From Bog-473 sp963737745 (GTDB lineage: Bacteria; Actinomycetota; Acidimicrobiia; Acidimicrobiales; RAAP-2): a DNA stretch of 64,000 bases. The notes under the pieces were generated by a model that ran no database searches, had not been told where the DNA came from, and saw only the letters and a program-made list of their open reading frames with translations. The DNA lies in NCBI GenBank assembly GCA_963737745.1, contig CAVTTR010000012.1, forward strand, positions 62,001-126,000, given 5' to 3'. Positions within the stretch are counted from its first letter, which is position 1. Each line of letters begins with the position of its first letter. A program made the position numbers and the translations under genes. This document shows positions 20,047-28,998 of this stretch, piece after piece.

Positions 20047-21190
20047 TCAGCCCGCCGGGCCAGCCCGGGCGAACGTGGGCGACGGGGTTGAGGTCGTCAC
20101 ACGTCCGGTAGGGCTGCGGAAGGAGAGCAAGACGTTGGCGTCTCCGGACATTTTCCAACCGAGTTCGTGCACGGCGCGGTGATGGGCGTCGCACAGGGTC
20201 ACCAGGTTGGGTATGGCCGTTGGCCCACCGTTGACCCAGTGCACGACATGGTGCACGTCGGTGAACTCGGTGTACGTGCAACCGGGAAATCGACAGCCTT
20301 TGTCTCGTCGGCGGATCTCGATCCGCTGGGAGGGGTTCGGATCTCGACTCGCCGTGCCCTGTTGGATGCTGTGCCCCTTCTCGTTGTCGGCGGAGAGGAT
20401 GATTTTGGCATCACAGGCCAATCGACGAACCACGTCGGGGGAGAGCGGGCCCAACACATCGAGCTCGGCTGCTCCGTCGCCGCCGGCGAGATACGAAAGA
20501 TCGGTGTGGACCACGACCGTCGTGCGTTTGGTTGTGACACCGTCTGATGTGGCGGTGCTCGAACCGCACAACTCGATCAGAGCGTCGGCCATCCGTTGTT
20601 CAAACGTCGCGGTGCCTTTCGGCCGACGCGTAGCTCGGGCAATGAGCGCGCCCTTGACCCGGGCATAGTGGTCCTCTGGTAGGCAGCCCGAGAATGTGCG
20701 CCGGTGGTCGTCGAAGCGAAGGAATCGTCGCGGAGTAATTTCCGGCGGCCTGGCTGTTCGTCTGCCGGTTCGCCGCGGTGGCGAGCTCGCGAACTTGTTT
20801 GGCCGACCATTTCGTCGCGGCCTCGGCCAGCTTGGCGTCGGTGTCAGGTTTGGCCACCTGAACGAGGGGCTTTATTTGGTCGAAGGAGAGTTTGCCCTGC
20901 GACAGTGATTCGGCGATCTTTGGGAGCGACTCCAGCTTCTCGGCCGCTGTGACCCACTCCCTCGCCGTGGTCGCGGTGACGGAGCATCGCTGGACCAGCC
21001 ACGACACCATGGTGGTCGCTCCATCGATGCGCCAGGCTTTTCTGCGGTCGAGTTCGGCGACCGCCGACAACAGTTGGCTCTGATGGGCCGAGATGGCGCG
21101 GTGGTGCTGTGCCACGGAGGCGACGAGCGCTTCGGTGCGGCGGGAGACGGTGTCCGGTCGGGGCGTGTCTCGGAGAGCGGCGTTGACCAT
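20047..21190 (-). CDS. DUF222 / HNH endonuclease domain protein (13E12-like), one frameshift
   Basis: The N-terminal half (ALVASVAQHHRAISAHQSQL and the following helices) is the DUF222 domain of the REP13E12-like family. The C-terminal half has an HNH nuclease motif: CRFPGCTYTEFTDVHHVVHW, then GGPTAIPNLVTLCDAHH. The two parts lie in different frames that join near 20740-20748, where NRQTNSQ should continue into RRFLRFDDHRRTFSG. The total is about 380 aa. These proteins occur in many near-identical copies in actinobacterial genomes and their job is unclear; in mycobacteria copies serve as phage integration sites. A second, decayed copy lies near 60 kb. Confidence 0.8.
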
Positions 21191-21266
21191 GCATGAATGA
21201 TGACAGGGGGGTGTGACAACACCTGAGATGCCGTCTGACTGGCGGCCCCGGGGCAGGCCTTTTCCC

Positions 21267-22679
21267 TCAGCGGTACCGATCCGCCGAGATCCAGGTCCCG
21301 TGGCTTCGGAAAGGGAGCGCCACGGACTCGGGGAGATGGATGACCGCTTGCGGTTTGCGGCCAAAGGAGGAGGCGTCGAGCACGTAGATGTCGCTGGCAC
21401 CCCGAGTGGCGTCGTAGACGACGGTCAAGAGCCAGCCCTCGTCGTCGGATCTCCCGTCGACGGCCCGCACGAAGAGCGGCTCGCTCGCCGTCTTGTGCTG
21501 GCCCGGGTTCCAGGCCGTCACCTCGTCGCGGGCGACGTCGAAGCGGAGAAGGCCGAGGTGGTCGACCTCACGGTCGATGCTGCGGTCCCAATTCGGTGCC
21601 AACTCGACGCCGTAGCCGTAGCGAAAGGGCCGGCCCTCGCAGATCGGGTCGGACGTGACGTACTCAACCATGCGCTCGTCCACTTGCGTGCGTTCGACCT
21701 TGTCGCCCGTGATCCGCCATCGTTCGAGCACGGGGAGGCCACCCGCGATGAGGCTCATCCCGATCCCCGCCGGCCCCACCACGGGGACATCGAGATCGAC
21801 TGGCTGACCTTTTTCGGGCACCTCGTAGCGGCAGACGTACAGCACCACTGCGCCGCCGCCCACTCCGCCGCCGCCCGCTCCGCCGCCGCCCACTCCGCCG
21901 CCGTCCTCGTCGTAGGCATGGAGCACGTGGGTGACGAGGCACGGATCGACCCTGGCCCACCGCACGTCGGAGCCATCGCCGTCGCGGTCGACCACACCGA
22001 CCCAGCCCTCGGCCCCGGGGGTCCAGCGATAGGGGACCGCCGGATACGAGATCTCTTCAGACCCGGCTTCGGCGAAGAACTCGCCGAACTCGGTCGGGGA
22101 CTCGATGAAAGCGATGCGCTGCGCCGTCACCCCCAGATCGTGCTGCCACGTGGCTCTTTCGAGTTGTACCTCCATCTGGTGCGTCAAAGCGCCGCTGGCG
22201 TCCCACTCGCCCAATCTCAGGAAGGGCGAGGCGACCTCGGTTCCCTGCTCGAGGCCGAAGAGGATCCTTGCGCCGGTGGCGGAATCCCGGTGGACGTGCG
22301 ACGCGATGGGGACGCGCAGACCGCCGTCGAACTCCTCGGGCTCGAGCAGGCGAGAGAACTGTTGTGGAAGCCCCGCCTCGGCCAGAGCGAGCACCTTGCC
22401 GGCCTGCCAGAACACGTTCGCATTGGCCGAAGAGGGTGTGGTGACGTACGAGACGGCGGTGCCGTCGCGTAACTCGATCGCATGCAGCGCCCCCGCCAGC
22501 GGATCATTACGGCCGGTACCGCCACGTTGACCATCAGCACCGTCGGCCTCGTCACCTTCCCCGCCGCCTTCTCCGCCACTTCTGTCACTCGCACCGCGCC
22601 GCAGCCCCGGGCCGATGCGGATCAGGGTTCCTTGCAGATCCGGTGGCAAGACGCCGTCGATGGGCAACGGCGGGTTCAT
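21267..22679 (-). CDS. carotenoid oxygenase family protein
   Basis: This 470-aa protein resembles the retinal pigment epithelial/carotenoid cleavage dioxygenases, which use a non-haem iron held by four His. Candidate ligands are in ASHVHRD, TWQHDLG, VLHAYDE and FRSHGTW, in the right order across the beta-propeller. GTLIRIGPGLRRG opens the fold as in the family. The substrate may be a carotenoid, apocarotenal or stilbene; no carotenoid genes are nearby. A Gly-rich loop encoded by a 15-bp tandem repeat is inserted before the metal-ligand strand. The gene is divergent from tyrS with 22 bp between starts. Confidence 0.82.
   Translation of the reverse strand: MNPPLPIDGVLPPDLQGTLIRIGPGLRRGASDRSGGEGGGEGDEADGADGQRGGTGRNDPLAGALHAIELRDGTAVSYVTTPSSANANVFWQAGKVLALAEAGLPQQFSRLLEPEEFDGGLRVPIASHVHRDSATGARILFGLEQGTEVASPFLRLGEWDASGALTHQMEVQLERATWQHDLGVTAQRIAFIESPTEFGEFFAEAGSEEISYPAVPYRWTPGAEGWVGVVDRDGDGSDVRWARVDPCLVTHVLHAYDEDGGGVGGGGAGGGGVGGGAVVLYVCRYEVPEKGQPVDLDVPVVGPAGIGMSLIAGGLPVLERWRITGDKVERTQVDERMVEYVTSDPICEGRPFRYGYGVELAPNWDRSIDREVDHLGLLRFDVARDEVTAWNPGQHKTASEPLFVRAVDGRSDDEGWLLTVVYDATRGASDIYVLDASSFGRKPQAVIHLPESVALPFRSHGTWISADRYR
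21861..21905 (+). repeat. 15-bp tandem repeat, three units, within the carotenoid oxygenase gene
   Basis: Units CACTCCGCCGCCGCC, CGCTCCGCCGCCGCC and CACTCCGCCGCCGTC follow each other without gaps. On the coding strand they encode a Gly-rich loop of the form GGVGGGGAGGGGVGG. The unit is a multiple of three, so copy-number change would keep the frame. Confidence 0.85.
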
Positions 22680-22701
22680 GCGACCAACAGGTTAGTGGCG
22701 T

Positions 22702-23989
22702 ATGGCAAGGTTTGATATGCCCACGCTCTCGGAGGACCTCGCCTTTCGGGGCCTGATCCACCAGGTCACCGACCCCGCGCTCTTGAAACGACTCGACGCC
22801 GGGGGGATGACCGTCTACGCCGGCTTCGACCCTACGGCCGACAGCCTGCACGTGGGCAGCATGCTCCAGCTGTGCACGCTTGCGACGCTTCCAGCTGGCC
22901 GGACATCGTCCCATCTCGCTGGCCGGCGGGGGGACGGGCATGATCGGTGATCCCGGGGGGAAATTGGACGAGCGGGCGATGCTCACCAAGGAGGTGCTGA
23001 GCGAGTACCTGGAAGGCATCCGTCCTCAGTTGGCCCAATTCCTCGATCTCTCCAACGCCCTCCTCCTCGACAACAGCGTCTGGCTGGGCCAGCTGAGCAC
23101 CCTGGACTTCCTCAGGGACGTCGGCAAGCACTTCACGGTGAATCAAATGGTGGCCAAAGAATCGGTCCGGACGCGCTTCGAACGCCCCGATCAAGGGATC
23201 TCCTACACCGAGTTCAGCTACATGCTGTTGCAGGCGTACGACTTCATGCGTCTGCACGTCGACCACGGCTGCGACCTGCAGATCGGGGGCAGCGACCAGT
23301 GGGGCAACATCACGATGGGCGTCGACTACATCCGCAAGGTCTGCCAGGACGAGGTCTGGGGCCTGACGACGCCGTTGGTGCTCAAGGCCGACGGGACCAA
23401 GTTCGGCAAGACCGAGACGGGCACGGTCTGGCTCGACGCTCGGCGGACCAGTCCCTTCGCCATGTACCAGTTCTTCTTCAACACCGTCGACGTCATGGTC
23501 GGCCCTTACCTGCGGTATTTCACTTTCCTGTCGCACGATGAGATCACCGCACTCGACACGGAAACCGCTGAACATCCCGAGCGCCGTGCCGCGCAGCGAG
23601 CCTTGGCGCGCGCCGTCGTCGCCCTGGTGCACGGCGAGGCGGAGGTGGCGAAATGCGAGGAGGCATCGGCGGCCTTGTTCACCGAGGAGATCGCCGCACT
23701 GAGTGAGGACATGTTGCTGGCCGTCACCGAAGATGCGCCGTCCAGCGAGATCTCACGCCAATCCGTGGCCGACGGCCTCTCGCTCATCGATGCATTGGAG
23801 CGCAGCGGCCTGGCCACGTCCCGGAGCGATGCGCGCCGCAGGATCGAACAGGGCGCAGCGTATGTCAACAATGTGCGCCAGTCGGACATCGCTCGTCGGC
23901 TCGGCCCCGAAGACCTCCTGCACGATCGCTATGTCATCTTGCGTAAGGGCCGACACGACGTCCACGTCCTACGCGCGGCTGCGGAGTGA
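22702..23989 (+). CDS. tyrS: tyrosine-tRNA ligase TyrS (one frameshift)
   Basis: This class I aminoacyl-tRNA synthetase of about 429 aa charges tRNA-Tyr. The N-terminal frame has the HIGH-type motif in GFDPTADSLHVG. The main frame has GGGTGMIGDP, SDQWGNI, the KMSKS-type loop in KFGKTETG, and a C-terminal S4 RNA-binding domain (ARRRIEQGAAYVNN). The frame changes near 22879, where LCTL should run into RRFQLAGHRP; one extra base is present. The gene is essential and otherwise perfect, so this is probably a sequencing error. Starts at 22702 and 22717 are both possible. It overlaps the next gene as GTGA. Confidence 0.92.
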
Positions 23990-24483
23990 CGCGCCGCATC
24001 CTGATTGCAGCCCTCATCACTTTCCTCGGTGTCGGCGTCGCGTCCTGTGCCGGCGAGGATCAGGAAGGATCGCCCTCGCATCAGGTTTCGGTCTGGGTAA
24101 AGGACACCGGCTTCGGCCAGGACATCGGAACGTTGGTGGCCGACAATGCGCGTATCGCCAAGGAGAAGACCGAGGGAGCCATGCACTCCGCCTGCGGCAC
24201 CATGGAGGTCGATGCCGACACGGCGAATGAGGAGCTGCCGATCCATGGTGCACCACAAGTGACGCAGTGGCTGTCCACGGCCTACGGCCTGGAGGGCACA
24301 GCCGCCACCGAGTGCTACAACGCCGGGGTGACCAACACGAAGTTATTGGCCGAGGCTGAGCGTGATGCGGCGAAGGCGCAAGTTCTCTTCACCCGGTCGC
24401 TGATCGCCATTCAGTCCATCGACGGTCGACTGCCGTCGACGACGACCACCACCGACAACACGCCAAGCAACATCTTCGGATGA
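23986..24483 (+). CDS. putative lipoprotein of unknown function
   Basis: This 165-aa protein starts with a signal peptide (MTRRILIAALITFLGVGVASC) whose lipobox VASC puts the lipidated Cys at residue 21. The mature part is mostly helical and ends in a Thr-rich tail (STTTTTDN). Two further Cys could form a disulphide outside the membrane. I do not recognise the family. GTG 23986 overlaps the tyrS stop, and the gene's own stop overlaps the next ATG, so it lies in a tyrS-lipoprotein-flavin reductase transcription unit. No functional link among the three is evident. Confidence 0.7.
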   Translation: MTRRILIAALITFLGVGVASCAGEDQEGSPSHQVSVWVKDTGFGQDIGTLVADNARIAKEKTEGAMHSACGTMEVDADTANEELPIHGAPQVTQWLSTAYGLEGTAATECYNAGVTNTKLLAEAERDAAKAQVLFTRSLIAIQSIDGRLPSTTTTTDNTPSNIFG

Positions 24484-24998
24484 GCGAAACCGCCTACGAC
24501 GAGTTCGACCGCCAGCGCCGGCGAGTGTTGTGGGCGCTGCCCACCGGGCTTTATCTGATCGGCAGTCGGCACGAGGACGCCGTCAACCTCATGACGGCGA
24601 ACCTCGTGGTGCAGGTTTGTCTCGAGCCGAAGTTGTTGGCGGTGGCGCTGGAGGCCGAATCGGTGACGGCCGACCTGGTGACCCGCTCGGGTTCGTTCAC
24701 GGTGAATCTCTTGGCCCGACAGGACAAGGACATCGTGCGCCGGTTCGTCAAGCCGGTGAGCGAGGTGGTGCGTTCCGACGATGGTGTCGTGGTGAAGATG
24801 TCGGGACACGACGTGCGCGAAATCGGGCCCGGTCGCCTCCCCGTGCTGACAACGGCCACCGGCTATGTGGCATGCACCCTCGTTCGGCGGGAGGAGCTCG
24901 GAAGCCACACCCTCTTCATCGGAGAAGTCACCGAGGTGGGGGGAGAGCCGACCGAGGTGCTCCGCATGGAGGATACGAGGATGCACTACGGCGGCTGA
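24480..24998 (+). CDS. flavin reductase-like FMN-binding protein
   Basis: This 172-aa protein matches the flavin reductase/HpaC-like split-barrel family. It has PTGLYLIGSRHEDAVNLMTA near the N-terminus, LLAVALEAESVTADLV in the middle, SFTVNLLARQDKDIVRRF, and a C-terminal strand with TLFIGEVTEV. Such proteins bind FMN and reduce it with NAD(P)H for a partner monooxygenase, or act as stand-alone oxidoreductases. No oxygenase partner lies beside it. ATG 24480 overlaps the preceding stop as ATGA. The 3' end faces the convergent gene at 25022. Confidence 0.78.
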   Translation: MSETAYDEFDRQRRRVLWALPTGLYLIGSRHEDAVNLMTANLVVQVCLEPKLLAVALEAESVTADLVTRSGSFTVNLLARQDKDIVRRFVKPVSEVVRSDDGVVVKMSGHDVREIGPGRLPVLTTATGYVACTLVRREELGSHTLFIGEVTEVGGEPTEVLRMEDTRMHYGG

Positions 24999-25021
24999 AA
25001 CAAAAGCCCGAGAAAAAGAAG

Positions 25022-25345
25022 TTAGGCGGGATCAGCGGGCGCAGGCTTGGGCCGTAGATCTATGCGCAGGGTCAAGATGCCGTCAATCAGCTCAGCCTCA
25101 GCGTCGCCGATCATGGCGTAGTCGGTGAAGTCCTGTTGGGCCTGCTCGCGGAAGCGTTGCCGCTCCGGGCCCTCTATGGGCGGGACGCCACGGGTGCGCA
25201 CCGCCTCGGCCCGTTGGCGGAAGCGAGCCACCATCTCCTGGGGGTCGAACACCTCGCCAGCGTAGTGCGCCCAATTGCGGCCCTTCCTGAGGATCGCCTG
25301 ACAGTGCGGCACCACCTGGTGAAACAGTCCGTGGACCGTAGCCAC
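25022..25345 (-). CDS. hypothetical protein, about 107 aa (start uncertain)
   Basis: Unrecognised family. The clearly protein-like part runs from HGLFHQVVPHCQAILRKGRN through VFDPQEMVARFRQRAEAVRT to an acidic helix (AMIGDAEAELIDG) and a strand ILTLRIDLRP near the end. No membrane segment or motif is seen. The frame stays open to 25630, but that upstream part is antisense to a real small gene on the plus strand, so I place the start at GTG 25345. A longer N-terminus up to about 25420 is possible. It converges on the flavin reductase gene with 23 bp between. Confidence 0.5.
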   Translation of the reverse strand: MATVHGLFHQVVPHCQAILRKGRNWAHYAGEVFDPQEMVARFRQRAEAVRTRGVPPIEGPERQRFREQAQQDFTDYAMIGDAEAELIDGILTLRIDLRPKPAPADPA

Positions 25346-25431
25346 TACACTGGGCCGGCGGTCAAAGAGGTACGCGACCGCGCCGAGGGGTGGGACGCGG
25401 TAGTTCGATCCCAGGTTGACAAGGAGTTCTC

Positions 25432-25637
25432 GTGAAAAAGGGACGCCACCGCCGGTTTGAAGAGGCGCGAAGCTTAAAGAGATCTGCGACGGAGTCCACT
25501 GCTCGCTGCGTGGAGTGCGGAGCCGAGCCTGATGACGTGCATGCATCTGGTGCTTGGCCGAAGAGGACAAGTACGACCGAATCTTGGGATCGACACCCTC
25601 ACCGTCGTACGCAGACGAAGACCCGCTCAACGATTAG
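25432..25637 (+). CDS. small four-cysteine protein, possible zinc ribbon (one frameshift)
   Basis: GTG 25432 is preceded by AAGGAG at good spacing and opens a basic N-terminus, MKKGRHRRFEEARSLKRSA. It is followed by a first Cys pair in RCVECGAEPDD. Near 25540 the frame shifts, and the new frame gives a second Cys pair in CIWCLAEEDKYDRILG and an acidic end stopping at TAG 25635-25637. The result is about 68 aa with CxxC...CxxC spacing, suggesting a zinc-binding ribbon. I do not recognise a named family. It is divergent from the preceding hypothetical gene. Confidence 0.55.
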
Positions 25638-25677
25638 GAATCCGGCGGCGCCCCGGCCTGCCGTTGGCGAGCGTGTG

Positions 25678-26508
25678 CTACTCGGGTAGATACGTCATGT
25701 CGGCGACGGACTCGAGAGCGAGATCCGCCGCTTGTGGGGCCGACGACAGCGCTGGTTCGGCATTGGTCACCGCGCGCTTGCGCACCGCCGGATGCGGCAA
25801 CGCGACCCGCTGCTCTCGTAGCTGCGCCCGCTGCTCCAAATAGGCCACGAATCGCTTGAACACAGAGGCGCCAACCATCTCGATCAGCTCGGCCTCCATC
25901 TCTTCGTAGACCGGCTTGGACCCCACGAATGCCTCGGGGTCCTCGGTGCACCACCAGTGGAACTCGAGGCCGCCCTTGCCCCAGTGGCGGCGGTCCCATT
26001 GCCGAATGGTGGAGACGACATGCCCATCGTCCTCGACCTGGTCCTCGCGACGGAGGGGGAGCTGCCAGCACACCTCGGGCTTGTACTCGAGGGGGTTGAC
26101 GCCACGCTTGAGGGCGGCGAGGTGGAGCGCGCAGCCGGCGCCGGCGGGGAAGCCGGGACTGTTGAGAAAGACGCAAGCGTCACCCTTGATGCGGGTCACC
26201 ATCTCACCGTGCTTGTTGGTGATGATCACGGGCTTTTTGGAGCCGCGGTTCTCCCACTCCTGCGCCGTAAGCGTCTTGGCGATCTTCTGGACCCGGCGCG
26301 CATCCTTCTTGTCGATCAGGTGGGCGCCGTAGCTGCAGCACCCCTGGACGAGCTCGGGGGCGGGGCCGGTGAGCACGCCCTGACAACCGTCGCCGAAGAT
26401 GCACTTCCAGTTACTGGTGAGGAAGGTGACGTCGAAGACCCAGGTGCGCTCCTCGTCCTCGTCCTCGAAACTGATCCACTCACGGGTGTCGACGGGGGGT
26501 CTCGCCAC
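25678..26508 (-). CDS. conserved cysteine-rich protein (YkgJ-like cysteine cluster)
   Basis: This protein of about 276 aa has a cysteine cluster near its N-terminus, KCIFGDGCQGV followed by VQGCCSYGAH, with later Cys in GDACVFL, GCALHL and WWCTEDPEA. The pattern CxxxxxC...CC resembles the YkgJ/DUF3109 cysteine-cluster proteins, thought to bind metal or iron-sulphur. The role is unknown. GTG 26508 is preferred over ATG 26514 because a TATCGT box sits 7 nt before the GTG but only 1 nt before the ATG. The longer upstream frame is antisense to the nfuA start. It lies divergent from nfuA, itself an Fe-S protein. Confidence 0.68.
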   Translation of the reverse strand: MARPPVDTREWISFEDEDEERTWVFDVTFLTSNWKCIFGDGCQGVLTGPAPELVQGCCSYGAHLIDKKDARRVQKIAKTLTAQEWENRGSKKPVIITNKHGEMVTRIKGDACVFLNSPGFPAGAGCALHLAALKRGVNPLEYKPEVCWQLPLRREDQVEDDGHVVSTIRQWDRRHWGKGGLEFHWWCTEDPEAFVGSKPVYEEMEAELIEMVGASVFKRFVAYLEQRAQLREQRVALPHPAVRKRAVTNAEPALSSAPQAADLALESVADMTYLPE

Positions 26509-26567
26509 GAGCATGACGATACAACGTCTGCCGTGGGTGGCGAAGCGGTCTCCGACCTCCGAGGCCG

Positions 26568-26573
26568 TAGACT
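26568..26573 (+). promoter_or_regulatory. -10 box (TAGACT) of a probable leaderless nfuA promoter
   Basis: TAGACT is placed exactly 6 nt before the nfuA ATG at 26580, with no Shine-Dalgarno sequence between. The hexamer and spacing are identical to those before the gene at 9368. Confidence 0.5.
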
Positions 26574-26579
26574 CCAACC

Positions 26580-27237
26580 ATGGCCACAACTGCCGAAGAC
26601 CTGACCGCAACATCGATCGTGTCGCTGACGCCCGAAGCCCATCGCGTTGTACGCGAAGCGCTCGACCAAGAGCCCGAGCCCGCCAGCCTGGCGCTCTGGC
26701 TCGAAGTCCGAGGAGTACAGGACGGAGCATTCGTCTATGACCTCTTCTTCCAGGCGACGTCCGACGCCGCCGACGAGGATGCAGTGCACGCCGATGGCGA
26801 CGTGCAGGTCGTGGTGCCAGCGGGCAGTGTCGACCGCCTGCGCGGTGCCCGGCTCGAGTGGTCCACCGAGGGCGATGGTGGTCTGGTTCTGGTGAACCCC
26901 AACTCACCCACGCCCGAAGAGGTCTCGCCGGGCGTGCCGCCCGAGGTCCTGGCCGCCGGGATCACCAGTCCGTTGGCCTTGCGGATCGTCAACGTTTTGG
27001 AGCAGTCGGTCAACCCCTCCATCGCCAGTCACGGCGGTCGGGCCGACCTGCTCGCGCTCGATGCTGAGGGCGGCATCGCCTATCTCCGGCTCTCCGGCGG
27101 GTGCCAGGGTTGCGCCATGTCCCAGATGACCCTGAAGCAGGGGATCGAGACCACGTTGCTCGAAGAGGTATCCGAGCTCGACGCGGGTGATCGATGTCAC
27201 CGACCACGCCGTTGGAGAGAACCCCTTCTACTCCTGA
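26580..27237 (+). CDS. nfuA: NfuA-like Fe-S biogenesis protein (one frameshift near the end)
   Basis: NfuA carries Fe-S clusters to target enzymes. The N-terminal about 115 residues resemble a degenerate A-type (HesB/IscA-like) domain without its cysteines (LTPEAHRVVREALDQEP). The C-terminal NifU domain begins near residue 130 and has the cluster-binding GGCQGCAMSQMTLKQGIE. Near 27180 the frame shifts; the other frame ends TRVIDVTDHAVGENPFYS and stops at 27235-27237, which is the expected NfuA terminus. In the unshifted frame the protein would run falsely into the next gene. Total about 218 aa. Confidence 0.85.
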
Positions 27238-27263
27238 CCGCCGGTGGGTCGAAGGGGGCGTTG

Positions 27264-27797
27264 ATGGCCAAGAAGAACGGATCCGTGAAGGGCGGCGGAT
27301 CAAAAGCGAAGAACTCCTCTCCGGGGAACACCAGATGGGTCAGCCTGACTGAGCACTGGAGCGAGGTCCCCCAAGAGCACGACTATCCCGCCGCGGCGGC
27401 GTTTCTCGCCTTGGTCTGTGAGCCCACAGAGGTGCGCCGGCTGTTGGTGGCCCTCAAACAGGCGCCTGCGGTGCGGCACCAGGCCAAAGATCTCTTGCGT
27501 GCGGCGGGGCTGCCCCTCCTGCCCCCGGACAACGTCCACGTGGCGGCCGATCTGGCCAAGATCGACCGGGGTGAGGTCCTCTCACCCGTCTTGCTCGTGC
27601 GCGGGGATTTCCGCCGCGCGGTGCCGCTGACCATCGCCGACGGGTATCACCGGGTCTGCGCCAGCTATCACGTCAACGAGGACGCCGACATCCCCTGCCT
27701 CCTGGTCGACCACAAGGTCTCGACCGCCCTTCCAGGTTTTCGACTCGGGACGGCGGCCCTGAGCACAGAGGGCACAAGTAGCCGTCCAGTAGCGTAA
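27264..27797 (+). CDS. conserved hypothetical protein, 177 aa
   Basis: The ATG at 27264 follows the true nfuA stop by 26 bp. The N-terminus is a basic, Gly/Ser-rich tail (MAKKNGSVKGGGSKAKNSS). The folded part includes HDYPAAAAFLALVCEPTEVR, a segment RRAVPLTIADGYHRVCASYH, and a strand IPCLLVDHK. The DGYHRVCA segment recalls ParB/sulfiredoxin-like folds, but I cannot confirm this. The function is unknown. It may share the nfuA transcript. It ends 4 bp before aroC, whose own promoter box overlaps its last codons. Confidence 0.62.
   Translation: MAKKNGSVKGGGSKAKNSSPGNTRWVSLTEHWSEVPQEHDYPAAAAFLALVCEPTEVRRLLVALKQAPAVRHQAKDLLRAAGLPLLPPDNVHVAADLAKIDRGEVLSPVLLVRGDFRRAVPLTIADGYHRVCASYHVNEDADIPCLLVDHKVSTALPGFRLGTAALSTEGTSSRPVA
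27790..27795 (+). promoter_or_regulatory. -10 box (TAGCGT) of a probable leaderless aroC promoter
   Basis: TAGCGT lies 6 nt before the aroC GTG at 27802 and overlaps the stop region of the preceding gene. No ribosome-binding site is visible before the GTG. It would start the aro operon transcript. Confidence 0.45.
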
Positions 27798-27801
27798 GTG
27801 C

Positions 27802-28998
27802 GTGTTGCGCTTTCTCACCGCCGGCGAATCGCACGGCCCGGCCCTGATCGTGACGGTCGAGGGACTGCCGGCGGGACTGCCCGTCCAGGCGTCCGATATC
27901 GCCAATGAGCTGCGACGACGGCGACTGGGCTATGGCCGCGGTCCCCGTATGCGCTTCGAGGCGGACGAGATCACCCTGACCGGAGGGATCCGCCACGGCC
28001 GCACCCTGGGTTCGCCGGTGGCCATCATCATCGCCAACTCGGAATGGCCGAAATGGACCGAGGAGATGGCGGCGGAGCCCGGTCGTCCGAGCTCGGTGCT
28101 CACCCAACCCCGCCCCGGCCACGCCGACCTCCCCGGCATGCTCAAGTACGGCTTCGACGACGCCCGCGACGTGCTCGAACGAGCATCGGCCCGTGAGACG
28201 GCGGCCCGCGTGGCCGCCGGCGCCCTGGCCAAGCTGCTCCTCTCGCACCTCGGGGTGAGCATTGTCAGCCACATCGTCGGTTTGGGCGAGGCGACGACAT
28301 CACCCGACGCCCCCCGACCCGGGCCAAGCGACCTGGATCGGGTGGACGAGAACACGGTCCGGTGCTTCGACCCGGTGGCCGCCGAGGCAATGGTGACGGC
28401 GATCAAGGCGGCGGCCAAGGAAGGCGACTCCCTCGGTGGGGTGGCCGAAGTGCTGGCCTATGGGGTACCGGTCGGCCTGGGCAGCCATGTGCATTGGGAT
28501 CGCAAGCTCGATGCGCTGCTGGCGCAGGCGCTCATGAGCATCCAGGCCGTCAAGGCCGTCGAGATCGGCGAAGGGTGGGACAACGCCGTCCGGCGTGGCT
28601 CGGTGGCACACGACGCCATCACGTTCGACCCGGCGCTCGGCTACGTGCGGCCGACCGATCGGGCCGGGGGCATCGAGGGCGGCATCTCCAATGGGGCCTT
28701 GCTGGTGGCGCGGGTGGCCATGAAGCCCCTGGCCACGCTCAACCGTCCCGTCCTCGAGACCGTCGACGTGGTGACCAAGGAGTCGACCGTCAGCTTCCGG
28801 GAGCGCACCGATGTGACGGCCGTACCGGCCATGGGTGTCGTGGCCGAGACCATGACCGCCCTGGTGCTGGCCTCCGAGGCCTTGCGGAAATTCGGCGGGG
28901 ACTCCCTGGCCGAGCTGGTGCGCAACCGCGACGGCTTTCTCGCTTCGTTGGGCACCACGCCGTCGGCCGCCATCGGGCCCGAGCGCGACGAGCCATGA
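27802..28998 (+). CDS. aroC: chorismate synthase AroC
   Basis: AroC converts EPSP to chorismate, the last step of the shikimate pathway, using reduced FMN as a catalyst. The 398-aa protein has the family motifs in order: TAGESHGPAL, RRRLGYGRGPRM, QPRPGHADLPG, DARDVLERASARETAARVA and GGIEGGISNG. Its length suits the bacterial family. It is first of aroC-aroK-aroB-aroQ, each coupled to the next by a short overlap; here the TGA overlaps the aroK ATG. GTG is preferred because it directly precedes the conserved LRFLTAGESHG. Confidence 0.96.
   Translation: MLRFLTAGESHGPALIVTVEGLPAGLPVQASDIANELRRRRLGYGRGPRMRFEADEITLTGGIRHGRTLGSPVAIIIANSEWPKWTEEMAAEPGRPSSVLTQPRPGHADLPGMLKYGFDDARDVLERASARETAARVAAGALAKLLLSHLGVSIVSHIVGLGEATTSPDAPRPGPSDLDRVDENTVRCFDPVAAEAMVTAIKAAAKEGDSLGGVAEVLAYGVPVGLGSHVHWDRKLDALLAQALMSIQAVKAVEIGEGWDNAVRRGSVAHDAITFDPALGYVRPTDRAGGIEGGISNGALLVARVAMKPLATLNRPVLETVDVVTKESTVSFRERTDVTAVPAMGVVAETMTALVLASEALRKFGGDSLAELVRNRDGFLASLGTTPSAAIGPERDEP

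Noticed and set aside
20036..20056. TCAG repeats between two convergent genes as a terminator
   Set aside because: The four-base repeat (GAGTCAGTCAGTCAG) has no self-complementary stem of useful length.
26580..27797. A 405-codon frame that looks like a fusion of NfuA with another protein
   Set aside because: The true NfuA ending (DVTDHAVGENPFYS) lies in another frame and stops at 27237. The apparent fusion comes from a frameshift near 27180.
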